From positions 1 to 34,918 of the forward strand of contig CAJUQS010000017.1 in the NCBI GenBank assembly GCA_910588365.1: a DNA stretch of 34,918 nt, read 5' to 3'. Positions 29,545 through 34,918 of the stretch are shown here, one piece after another. The notes under the pieces are model-generated. The model made no database searches and was not told the DNA's origin. It worked only from the letters and a program-made list of their open reading frames with translations. Made by a program: the position numbers and the translations under genes. The stretch comes from an uncultured Oscillospiraceae bacterium (GTDB lineage: Bacteria; Bacillota; Clostridia; Oscillospirales; Oscillospiraceae). Each line of letters starts with the position of its first letter. Within the stretch, counting starts at the first letter, position 1.

Positions 29545-30082
29545 AACGGCGCAGACGGGTAGTGAGGAAGAGTGCCAGGGCGGCCTTCACCAGGTCGGGG
29601 AAGATGAAGGGGATCACGCACCAGCCCAGGGCAGCGGCCAGGCTGACAGCCCCGGTGTCGCGCATATAGATATACATGAACCAGACCGTACCGAAGGCGT
29701 AGCAGGCCAGCAGGCCCAGCACCATGGATACGCCCAGCACCCACGGGCTGCTCCCCAGAAACCGCTCCATGGACCACATGATCAGGGCGGTGAAGAGGAA
29801 CCCGATGATATACCCGCCCGTACTGCGCAGGAGTACGCCGAGGCCGCCGGAGAATCCGGCGAAGACCGGCGCGCCCACGGCCCCCAGCAGGATGTAGGCC
29901 AGCACGGCCAGGGTGCCCCGCCTGCCCCCCAGCAGGCCGGCGGCCAGGAAGATGGCCATGGTTTGCAGGGTGAAGGGGATGGCGGTCGGGATGGAGATCC
30001 AGGAACAGATGGCCATCAGTGCCACAAATACGGCAATATAGGCGATATCCCTGGTACGAAATTTTGTCGCAGCTGCTTCCAT
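29534..30082 (-). CDS. bioY: Biotin transporter BioY (ECF substrate-binding subunit)
   Basis: 182 residues with six hydrophobic helices. Family motifs: FVALMAICSWISIPTAIPFT at the N-terminus, AYILLGAVGAPVFAGFSGG and LLRSTGGYIIGF in the middle, which form the biotin-binding core of BioY. It works as the S-component of an energy-coupling-factor importer; no EcfA/EcfT genes are adjacent, so a shared module elsewhere is expected. The promoter carries a BirA box, so biotin excess should shut it off. DUF1284 follows with an overlap. Confidence 0.93.
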   Translation of the reverse strand: MEAAATKFRTRDIAYIAVFVALMAICSWISIPTAIPFTLQTMAIFLAAGLLGGRRGTLAVLAYILLGAVGAPVFAGFSGGLGVLLRSTGGYIIGFLFTALIMWSMERFLGSSPWVLGVSMVLGLLACYAFGTVWFMYIYMRDTGAVSLAAALGWCVIPFIFPDLVKAALALFLTTRLRRYVK

Positions 30083-30126
30083 AGAATCTTTCTCCTTTTT
30101 GGGTTGGATTGGGATGGATCGCCTTT

Positions 30127-30180
30127 ACTGTACCATAGCGCGCTTTTATTGTCAACCTGATTTTTATATATGGTTTACAA
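30127..30180 (-). promoter_or_regulatory. bioY promoter with BirA operator
   Basis: On the minus strand TTGTAAACC (30180-30172), 14 bases, GGTTGACAA (30157-30149): a classic BirA box. The -35 TTGACA (30155-30150) lies inside the second half, followed by 17 bases and TACAGT (30132-30127). The first half-site overlaps the stop codon of the XRE gene upstream. Confidence 0.85.
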
Positions 30181-30372
30181 CCAATCCGGAAAGAACAGCT
30201 GGTCCACGGGTAGACGCAGCTCTCTGGCCAGGCAGAAGGCCAGAGCCAGGGTTGGGTCGTATTTGTTGTTTTCAATGGCGTTGACCGTCTGCCTGGAGAC
30301 GCCGCACCTTTTCGCCAGCTCCTCCTGGGACAGGCCCAGCTCCTTCCGCTTCTCCCGAATGATATTTTTCAT
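30175..30372 (-). CDS. Small XRE-family transcriptional regulator
   Basis: 65 residues that are almost only the Cro/C1 helix-turn-helix: IREKRKELGLSQEELAKRCG, then VSRQTVNAIENNKYDPTLAL, ending LPVDQLFFPDW. This compact class is commonly encoded beside small membrane proteins of Firmicutes. It starts two bases after the stop of the membrane-protein gene and is cotranscribed with it. Two TGTCAA palindromes at their common promoter are the likely operator, giving autoregulation. The stop codon lies inside the BirA box of bioY. Signal and further targets unknown. Confidence 0.88.
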   Translation of the reverse strand: MKNIIREKRKELGLSQEELAKRCGVSRQTVNAIENNKYDPTLALAFCLARELRLPVDQLFFPDWL

Positions 30373-30374
30373 CC

Positions 30375-30662
30375 TCAGCCACCGTGCTTTCTCTTGAAGA
30401 ACAGCAGGGCGCAGAAATAGAGGATGGCAGTGACCTCTAAATGTACAAAGGGGTTGATGGTCATGGCCCGGGCCGTGGCGAAGTTGTACGCTACGCTCAG
30501 CAGCAGCTCTCCGGATATTGCCAGAAGGGTATAGGTGCTGGCTTTCCAGACGATGACCTGCTTCCGCTCGTCGCCCGGAGCCAGAAGCGTCACAATCATG
30601 CCGATGTCAAGGGCGAGGAAAATCGTTCCGAAGACGGCGATGCCAATCAGTGCGTTCTGCAT
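30375..30662 (-). CDS. Small three-helix membrane protein
   Basis: 95 residues with three hydrophobic stretches: ALIGIAVFGTIFLALDIGMIV, STYTLLAISGELLLSVAYNFA and VHLEVTAILYFCALLFF, ending with a basic KRKHGG tail. I do not recognise a named family. It is the first gene of an operon with a small XRE regulator, an arrangement seen widely in Firmicutes where the membrane protein is the regulated target. GAAAGGA lies upstream of the ATG. Confidence 0.7.
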   Translation of the reverse strand: MQNALIGIAVFGTIFLALDIGMIVTLLAPGDERKQVIVWKASTYTLLAISGELLLSVAYNFATARAMTINPFVHLEVTAILYFCALLFFKRKHGG

Positions 30663-30690
30663 AAAATGAAATCCTTTCTGTCTTTTGATA

Positions 30691-30754
30691 TGTCAAAAAG
30701 TTTTGACACTCGAATCATAGCACACCGCCTTCGGAATGTCAAGAGTTTTTGACA
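30691..30754 (-). promoter_or_regulatory. Promoter and twin operators of the membrane protein/XRE operon
   Basis: Minus strand: TTGACA (30742-30737), 17 bases, TATGAT (30719-30714). Two 18-bp inverted repeats flank it: TGTCAAAA-CT-TTTTGACA reading leftwards at 30708-30691 (perfect, downstream of the start) and TGTCAAAAACTCTTGACA at 30754-30737, which includes the -35. They are likely the binding sites of the XRE regulator. Confidence 0.78.
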
Positions 30755-30841
30755 ATTTCGCGCCGCGCCGGCTGGCAAAAAAACTATGGATACTGTCCGG
30801 CAAAAGTGGCAATGCTAGAGCCAGAAAAGGAGTGATGCACG

Positions 30842-32083
30842 ATGCCAACTGAGCTGCGCCTGAAAACCGGGCTGCACAACACCTCCGAGATCGGCCGCCT
30901 GCGGAAGGTCATGCTCCACTACCCGGGCCGGGAGCTGGAGAACCTGATGCCGGAGTATCTGGAACGGCTTCTCTTTGACGACATCCCCTATCTGAAGGTC
31001 GCCCAGGCGGAGCACGACGCCTTTGCCAACTGCCTGCGGGACAACGGGGCGGAGGTGGTCTACCTCAAGGACCTGGTGACGGAGACCATCCAGGAGCCGG
31101 AGATCCGCAAGGAGCTGGTGGACCAGTTCCTGGATGAGGCCGGCATTGACAAGCACCGGATCCGGGAGATTCTCTGCGACTACTTCTCCGGCATGGCGGA
31201 CAGCGATCTGGTGGACACCATGATGGCCGGCGTCCGCAAGAGCGATGTCCGGGGCTTTGAGACGGGGAAGCTCTCGGACTATCTCAGCTTCCGGTCCGAC
31301 GACTACCCCTTCCTCATCGACCCCATGCCCAACCTCTATTTCACCCGGGACCCCTTCGCCACCATCGGCACCGGCGTGTCCCTGCACCGGATGCACACGG
31401 TCACCCGGAACCGTGAGACACTGTTCGGTAAATTTATCTTCAAGTACCACCCCCTCTACAAGGACGCGCCCAAGTGGTACGACCGGGGGGAGAGCTCCTC
31501 CCTGGAGGGGGGGGATATCCTCATTCTGTCACCGGAGGTCATTGCTGTGGGCATCTCCCAGCGCACGGAGGAGGACAGCATTGACAAATTTGCCCATACG
31601 GTCCTCTCCATCAGCGAGACCTTCAAAAAGATCCTGGCCTTTGACATCCCCAAAACCCGCAGCTTTATGCACCTGGATACGGTATTCACCATGGTGGACC
31701 GGGACAAGTTCACCGTCCACCCCAATATTCTCCACGAGATCACGGTCTTTGTCATGGAGCTGGTGGACGGCCGGGTTTCCATCCGGGAGGAGCAGGGCCG
31801 CCTGGAGGACATTCTCAAGCGCCACCTGGATCTGGACAGCTGCACCCTCATCAAGTGCGGCTCCGACAGCCCCATTGACGCGGCCCGGGAGCAGTGGAGC
31901 GACGGCAGCAACACCCTTGCCATCGCCCCCGGAGAGGTGGTGGTCTACGAGCGCAACTACGTGACCAACCGTATTTTGGAGGACCACGGCATCACGGTCC
32001 ACACCATCCCGTGCAGTGAGCTCAGCCGCGGCCGCGGCGGGCCCAGGTGTATGTCCATGCCCTTTGTCAGGGAGGATGCTTAG
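30842..32083 (+). CDS. arcA: Arginine deiminase
   Basis: 413 residues, the normal length. Hallmarks are MPNLYFTRDPFATIG (guanidino-group site Asp), LEGGDILI, the catalytic His in SFMHLDTVF, and the C-terminal RGGPRCMSMP with the nucleophile Cys403. It hydrolyses arginine to citrulline and ammonia, the first step of the arginine deiminase pathway, which yields ATP via carbamoyl phosphate and raises pH. AAGGAG lies nine bases before the ATG. The ornithine carbamoyltransferase gene follows 530 bases later; carbamate kinase and the arginine/ornithine antiporter are not in the window. Its promoter is not obvious; it may share the TGTCAA operator zone with the divergent XRE operon. Confidence 0.95.
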   Translation: MPTELRLKTGLHNTSEIGRLRKVMLHYPGRELENLMPEYLERLLFDDIPYLKVAQAEHDAFANCLRDNGAEVVYLKDLVTETIQEPEIRKELVDQFLDEAGIDKHRIREILCDYFSGMADSDLVDTMMAGVRKSDVRGFETGKLSDYLSFRSDDYPFLIDPMPNLYFTRDPFATIGTGVSLHRMHTVTRNRETLFGKFIFKYHPLYKDAPKWYDRGESSSLEGGDILILSPEVIAVGISQRTEEDSIDKFAHTVLSISETFKKILAFDIPKTRSFMHLDTVFTMVDRDKFTVHPNILHEITVFVMELVDGRVSIREEQGRLEDILKRHLDLDSCTLIKCGSDSPIDAAREQWSDGSNTLAIAPGEVVVYERNYVTNRILEDHGITVHTIPCSELSRGRGGPRCMSMPFVREDA

Positions 32084-32613
32084 GGCATTCTCCCTGTTTG
32101 CGGGGATTCCACCCCCGCGCCCCGGGATGCCTGGTTACTTTTCCCTCGCCGGAAAAGTAACCAAAAGTGCGCTCAAGGGGTCCCCCCTTGAGAATCCCGA
32201 ATTTGGGTTTTATTTGCGCTCCGACGGACCTGGATTGATTCTACCCCAATACCTTCGTTGGTGCGCCGGCCTTCTGCGTCTACCCACGGGTTCTATCGGG
32301 GGTCCCTGCTGTGGCACACCGGTGCGGTGAGAGCGCCCCGCTGACAGCGCCATCTTGTCGAGCCGGGCGGCAGTTGGATGAGCATTGAGCTTGGTATGGA
32401 GCGCCAAGAGGTGGGGCTGGTTCACGGGGCAGCGCAGCTCTTCATCTGGGAGCGTGTCCGAAAATCCCCCGCTATTTTGGGGGGTCTGGGGGGCACCCCC
32501 AGCGCCTTTTTGGGTACTTTTTGTGCGTACAAAAAGTACCCGCGGGGTACGGGGGCGCGTAGCCCCCGAAGCTATCGAATAGCAACAACCGACAATGAAA
32601 AGGAGAAAACACC
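32084..32613. other. Hairpin-dense intergenic region between arcA and the carbamoyltransferase gene
   Basis: No credible gene. It contains at least four strong hairpins: GGTTACTTTTCC with its complement (32133-32162), CTCAAGGGG with CCCCTTGAG (32172-32192), GGGTACTTTTTGT with its complement (32512-32541) and CGGGGGC with GCCCCCG (32550-32568). The first and third are similar in design (GGxTACTTTT stems) and may be copies of one repeat type. The middle ~250 bases (32210-32460) show no frame with a ribosome site and nothing I recognise. Confidence 0.6.
32133..32162 (+). terminator. Hairpin downstream of arcA
   Basis: GGTTACTTTTCC, six-base loop, GGAAAAGTAACC, followed by AAAAG rather than T's. 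Perfect 12-bp stem 50 bases after the arcA stop. Confidence 0.45.
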
Positions 32614-33612
32614 ATGGCAGTGAATTTAAAAGGAAAAAGCTTTTTAACCCTGATGGATCTGACCCCCCAGGAGATCCGCTATCTCCTGGACCTGGGCCAC
32701 GATCTGAAGAGCAAGAGAAGAGCCGGGATCTGCGACCCCGCCCTGAAGGGCAAGCACATCGTCCTGCTCTTTGAGAAGACCTCCACCCGCACCCGCTGCT
32801 CCTTCGAGGTGGCCGCCACCCAGGAGGGCGCCCACGTCACCTACCTGGACGCCGGCAGCAGCCAGATGGGCAAGAAGGAGAGCATGGAGGACACCGCCAA
32901 GGTCCTGGGCCGCTTCTTCGACGGCATCGAGTACCGGGGCTTCGACCAGAAGGTGGTGGAGGATCTGGCCAAATACGCCGGCGTGCCGGTCTGGAACGGC
33001 CTCACCGACGCGGACCACCCCACCCAGATCCTGGCGGACATGATGACCATTGAGGAGCACTGCGCCAAGCCCCTCAAGGAGGTCAAGGTGGTGTTCCCCG
33101 GTGACGTGCGCAACAACATGTGCTACGCCTGGATGTACGGCTGCGCCAAGATGGGGATGCACTTTGTCGGCCTGGGCCCCAAGGAGCTGGTTGACGGCGT
33201 GGACCAGGAGATCATGCGCCGGGTGGACGCCGTGGCCAAGCAGACCGGCGCCACGATTGAGATTACCAACGACGAGGGCACCCTCACCGGCGCGGACGTG
33301 ATCTACGGCGACATCTGGGCCTCCATGGGCGAGGAGGACCTGATCCCCGAGCGGGCCCGCCTGCTGACCCCCTACCGGGTGACCGAGGAGACCCTCAAGC
33401 GCACCGGCAACCGCAACGTGCTCTATCTCCACTGCCTGCCCTCCTTCCACGACTTCGAGACAAAGCTGGCCAAGGAGTGGCATGCCAAGGGCGTGGATAT
33501 CCGGGAGGTCACCGACGAGGTCTTCCGGGGCCCCCACTCCGTGGTCTTCGACGAGGCCGAAAACCGGATGCACTCCATCAAGGCCGTGCTGGTGGCGACC
33601 ATCGGGAGGTAA
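32614..33612 (+). CDS. arcB: Ornithine carbamoyltransferase
   Basis: 332 residues. The carbamoyl-phosphate loop STRTR is at 57-61, HPTQ near 137, and the ornithine-side HCLP near 275; FEKTSTRTRCSFEVA and SSQMGKKESMEDTAKVLGRF are typical of the catabolic and anabolic enzymes alike. In the arginine deiminase pathway it phosphorolyses citrulline to ornithine and carbamoyl phosphate. Position after arcA favours the catabolic role (arcB) over argF, though sequence alone does not settle it. AAAAGGAG lies before the ATG at 32614. A dispersed repeat and a strong terminator follow. Confidence 0.93.
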   Translation: MAVNLKGKSFLTLMDLTPQEIRYLLDLGHDLKSKRRAGICDPALKGKHIVLLFEKTSTRTRCSFEVAATQEGAHVTYLDAGSSQMGKKESMEDTAKVLGRFFDGIEYRGFDQKVVEDLAKYAGVPVWNGLTDADHPTQILADMMTIEEHCAKPLKEVKVVFPGDVRNNMCYAWMYGCAKMGMHFVGLGPKELVDGVDQEIMRRVDAVAKQTGATIEITNDEGTLTGADVIYGDIWASMGEEDLIPERARLLTPYRVTEETLKRTGNRNVLYLHCLPSFHDFETKLAKEWHAKGVDIREVTDEVFRGPHSVVFDEAENRMHSIKAVLVATIGR

Positions 33613-33614
33613 TC

Positions 33615-33679
33615 ATTCTTTTCTTTTTGAAAAAAGAAAAGAATCAAAAGAAAAACTTTTGCGCGAAACTCCGTTTCGC
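33615..33679 (-). repeat. Dispersed GCGAAAC double-hairpin repeat, copy 2 (inverted)
   Basis: Read on the minus strand: GCGAAAC-GGA-GTTTCGC, GCAAAAGTTTTTCTTTTG, then ATTCTTTTCTTTTT with its complement. Same layout as the copy at 24053-24111. It begins three bases after the carbamoyltransferase stop. Confidence 0.75.
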
Positions 33680-33694
33680 TTATCCTTGAATAGA

Positions 33695-33728
33695 GCAAGT
33701 CCCGGACGGTTCCGCGTCCGGGACTTGC
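33695..33728. terminator. Strong hairpin terminator after the carbamoyltransferase gene
   Basis: GCAAGTCCCGGACG and CGTCCGGGACTTGC form a 14-bp perfect stem with a six-base loop, followed by TTCCT. It separates the rightward gene from the leftward gene ending at 33732. Confidence 0.75.
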
Positions 33729-33731
33729 TTC

Positions 33732-34058
33732 CTATGGCATCCGTTTTACACCCGCGCGCTCCAGCCAGCGCCGGAGCCTCCAGGTGAAGAACGTGAGTAT
33801 GTGGTACTCCATACCGCCCACACAGTGAATGGTCAGCCGGGCGCGTATGAACGGCCTGCTGACGGAATATCCCACGATGTTCCTCACCCCCACGTTCATG
33901 ACAATGATTTTGTAGACAATGGTGCAGAAACAAACCCGGTAATCCGTGACATAAATCGTCCCGTCATAGGCGTCCCACCACTTCATTCCCGGCTCATAGA
34001 GCTCCACCGATTTGTATCCGAACACATCGTCGCCAACCATCATCAGATGAAACAGCAT
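33732..34058 (-). CDS. Small PH/GRAM-like domain protein
   Basis: 108 residues from the ATG at 34058 (GAGGTG eight bases upstream; an upstream in-frame ATG lacks a site). The passage DGTIYVTDYRVCFCTIV is the TDxRL strand typical of GRAM or bacterial PH domains, followed by MNVGVRNIVGYSVS and RLTIHCVGGMEYHILTFF, the alternating strands and C-terminal helix (RRWLERAGV) of such a fold. No signal peptide. Function unknown; such domains bind membranes or proteins. It is a single-gene unit between two hairpins. Confidence 0.6.
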   Translation of the reverse strand: MLFHLMMVGDDVFGYKSVELYEPGMKWWDAYDGTIYVTDYRVCFCTIVYKIIVMNVGVRNIVGYSVSRPFIRARLTIHCVGGMEYHILTFFTWRLRRWLERAGVKRMP

Positions 34059-34147
34059 GCTCCAACCACCTCGCAAAATATTTTCCAACAGACAGCTCCA
34101 GAGCGGGGAAAGCCCCCCGCTCCGGGCCGCTGCCGGAAACATAAAAG

Positions 34148-34183
34148 CGGTGTCGAGCTTTTCGTCTCAACACCGCCTTGAAA
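34148..34183 (-). terminator. Hairpin upstream of the PH-like gene
   Basis: GCGGTGTCGAG and CTCAACACCGC pair with one mismatch around a ten-base loop. On the minus strand it is followed by TTTTATG. It may be an attenuator in the leader of the PH-like gene or a stray terminator. Confidence 0.4.
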
Positions 34184-34223
34184 AAATCAATGCGAACACA
34201 CGGCTATTTTCCAAAAACCGGAC

Positions 34224-34252
34224 TTGCAATGCGGCCGGAAAATGGATATAAT
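34224..34252 (+). promoter_or_regulatory. Promoter of a candidate non-coding RNA
   Basis: TTGCAA (34224-34229), 17 bases, TATAAT (34247-34252). No start codon with a ribosome site follows; the transcript would begin near 34259. Confidence 0.65.
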
Positions 34253-34258
34253 AACCCC

Positions 34259-34455
34259 GTGGTGCAACTTCTGTTGCTGTGCTGAGTGGTCGCTTCACTC
34301 GTACAGGGCCGTAGGGTGTTCCACCACCCTGCGGCCTGCCCGCAATTTATGTTTCCATTGATTATTTTATCCCATGCCCGCTGGAATTGCAAGAGCTTTT
34401 TCAAAAAAACAGACAGAACCCGCCCCGGCCGCAATCGCGGCCAGGGCGGGTTTTT
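34259..34455 (+). ncRNA. Candidate structured small RNA, class unknown
   Basis: Between a good promoter and a strong terminator lie about 200 bases without a credible coding frame. The 5' half folds into three consecutive hairpins: GCAAC-TTCT-GTTGC; CTGT...GAGTG with CACTC...ACAG; and GGCCGTAGGGTG with CACCCTGCGGCC (one G-U pair). An AT-rich single-stranded part follows before the terminator. Length is like 6S RNA, but the multi-hairpin layout does not look like the single long 6S rod, and I recognise no known family. Confidence 0.5.
34418..34455. terminator. Bidirectional terminator of the candidate RNA and the 49-residue gene
   Basis: ACCCGCCC-CGGCCGC, loop AATC, GCGGCC-A-GGGCGGGT, followed by TTTTTCG on the plus strand. 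It also lies downstream of the leftward gene ending at 34499. Confidence 0.85.
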
Positions 34456-34464
34456 CGTCAATGA

Positions 34465-34481
34465 GCGAAACGGAGTTTCGC
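34465..34481 (+). repeat. First hairpin of the dispersed GCGAAAC repeat, copy 3 (partial)
   Basis: GCGAAAC-GGA-GTTTCGC only; the poly-pyrimidine second hairpin is absent. Confidence 0.65.
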
Positions 34482-34498
34482 GGCGGGCGGAGTCTCTT

Positions 34499-34648
34499 TT
34501 ACTCCTGGTCCTTTGCGGCGGCGATCGTGTCCAGCAGGTCCAGCAGCTCCTCCTTTGTATACTGCTCCTTGTCACTTCCCTTGATCAGCAGGCGCAGATC
34601 GTAAAGCATCGCCTTCTGTGTGTCCTTGCGCTCCTTCTCAGTTCCCAT
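34499..34648 (-). CDS. 49-residue small helical protein
   Basis: ATG at 34648 with GGAGGAGGTG upstream and its own consensus-like promoter at 34676-34704. The protein is charged and helical (KERKDTQKAMLYDLRLLIKG, then YTKEELLDLLDTIAAAK), with no signal or membrane segment. The good signals on both sides and the terminator at 34418-34455 make it a convincing gene despite its size. I do not know the family; it may be an adaptor or regulator. Confidence 0.7.
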   Translation of the reverse strand: MGTEKERKDTQKAMLYDLRLLIKGSDKEQYTKEELLDLLDTIAAAKDQE

Positions 34649-34675
34649 GATCTTCACCTCCTCCCTGTTTTCTCT

Positions 34676-34704
34676 ATTATACGGCGATATCTGCCCCTTG
34701 TAAA
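34676..34704 (-). promoter_or_regulatory. Promoter of the 49-residue protein gene
   Basis: Minus strand: TTTACA (34704-34699), 17 bases, TATAAT (34681-34676), about 20 bases before the ribosome site. Confidence 0.7.
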
Positions 34705-34732
34705 TGCTTTTTGCGGATTTTATCCGCTGGAA

Positions 34733-34777
34733 GCGAAACGGAGTTTCGCGCAAAAGGTTTCTTTTGATACTTTTCTT
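34733..34777 (+). repeat. Dispersed GCGAAAC repeat, copy 4
   Basis: GCGAAAC-GGA-GTTTCGC followed by GCAAAAGGTTTCTTTTG and ACTTTTCTTTTC; the second hairpin has lost its right arm. It lies just beyond the stop of the gene that enters from the right edge. Confidence 0.65.
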
Positions 34778-34790
34778 TTCTAAATGCGAA

Positions 34791-34918
34791 TCAATAGTAG
34801 AAACGCTCTAAAAAGGCGAAAAAAGCGAGAGCGGAGAAGACGAGGAAAAAGATGCCCTGTAGAGAGCGGGCGCGAGAGGCATCCTGGAAGGCAGCTTTGA
34901 GATTAGCCCAATGGAAAA
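34791..34918 (-). CDS. C-terminal end of a membrane protein, cut by window edge
   Basis: A minus-strand frame enters from the right edge and runs 41 codons to a TGA at 34793-34791. It ends FHWANLKAAFQDASRARS, then LQGIFFLVFSALAFFAFLERFYY: an amphipathic stretch followed by one membrane helix and a short aromatic tail. Frame openness, composition and a repeat directly downstream support a real gene. Too little is visible to name a family. Confidence 0.55.
   Translation of the reverse strand, partial: FHWANLKAAFQDASRARSLQGIFFLVFSALAFFAFLERFYY

Noticed and set aside
32210..32623. Short frames on both strands in the arcA-arcB gap
   Set aside because: No ribosome sites, they cross hairpins, and their compositions look random.
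1..34918. CRISPR arrays, tRNA or rRNA genes
   Set aside because: No regularly spaced direct repeats and no cloverleaf or rRNA landmarks were seen on either strand.

Overview
The window reads as the chromosome of a spore-forming, GC-rich Clostridia-type bacterium (Oscillospiraceae-like, e.g. the Flavonifractor/Lawsonibacter neighbourhood). This is inferred from strong AGGAGG-type ribosome sites, 17-bp-spaced TTGACA/TATAAT promoters, sporulation genes (spoVT fragment, spoVAD, spoVAE), a three-domain SLH surface protein, a CsoR-CopA copper operon, a BirA-controlled bioY and arginine deiminase genes. No rRNA, tRNA or CRISPR array was seen.

Layout. (1) 1-6254 is the right-hand end of an integrated element. 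It holds the N-terminal part of an IS256-type transposase cut by the window edge, an AT-rich lone DUF262 protein, a decayed ParB-like gene, a small ICE-associated protein and a large serine recombinase. The recombinase frame runs directly into the C-terminal ~150 residues of SpoVT, so the element appears to sit inside spoVT and the fusion marks its right attachment junction. (2) 6332-11009 (minus strand) holds a TetR regulator with an operator-bearing promoter, a large MacB-like ABC exporter and an EamA transporter. (3) 11121-16261 (minus) holds a three-gene nucleoside-type ABC importer without a binding protein, an orphan FeoA and a secreted cell-wall amidase. (4) 16443-18193 (plus) holds a DUF1576 membrane protein and its small partner. 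(5) 18205-20046 holds a frameshifted chemotaxis receptor bracketed by two near-identical palindromes, followed by a HAD phosphatase.

(6) 21185-23961 is the most interesting locus. A small serine invertase is followed by two 26-bp hix-like palindromes with oppositely oriented core dinucleotides (AC and GT). Between them lies a ~134-bp segment with a good promoter, and then comes a secreted leucine-rich-repeat/SLH surface protein. As written, the promoter points away from the surface gene (OFF) and antisense into the invertase; inversion would turn the surface protein ON. This looks like a self-contained phase-variation switch.

(7) 24134-25592 encodes spoVAD-spoVAE. (8) 25674-28681 encodes CsoR and CopA; CopA carries a C-terminal CopZ-like domain preceded by its own internal Shine-Dalgarno and ATG. 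(9) 28755-29041 holds a MITE-like element and an IS256 remnant. (10) 29116-30754 (minus) holds bioY-DUF1284 behind a BirA box and a membrane protein/XRE regulator pair behind twin TGTCAA palindromes. (11) 30842-33612 encodes arginine deiminase and ornithine carbamoyltransferase, separated by a hairpin-dense 530-bp gap. (12) 33732-34918 holds a small PH/GRAM-like protein, a candidate structured RNA with promoter and terminator, a 49-residue protein and the C-terminal end of a membrane protein cut by the window edge. A GCGAAAC-hairpin repeat recurs in several intergenic regions.
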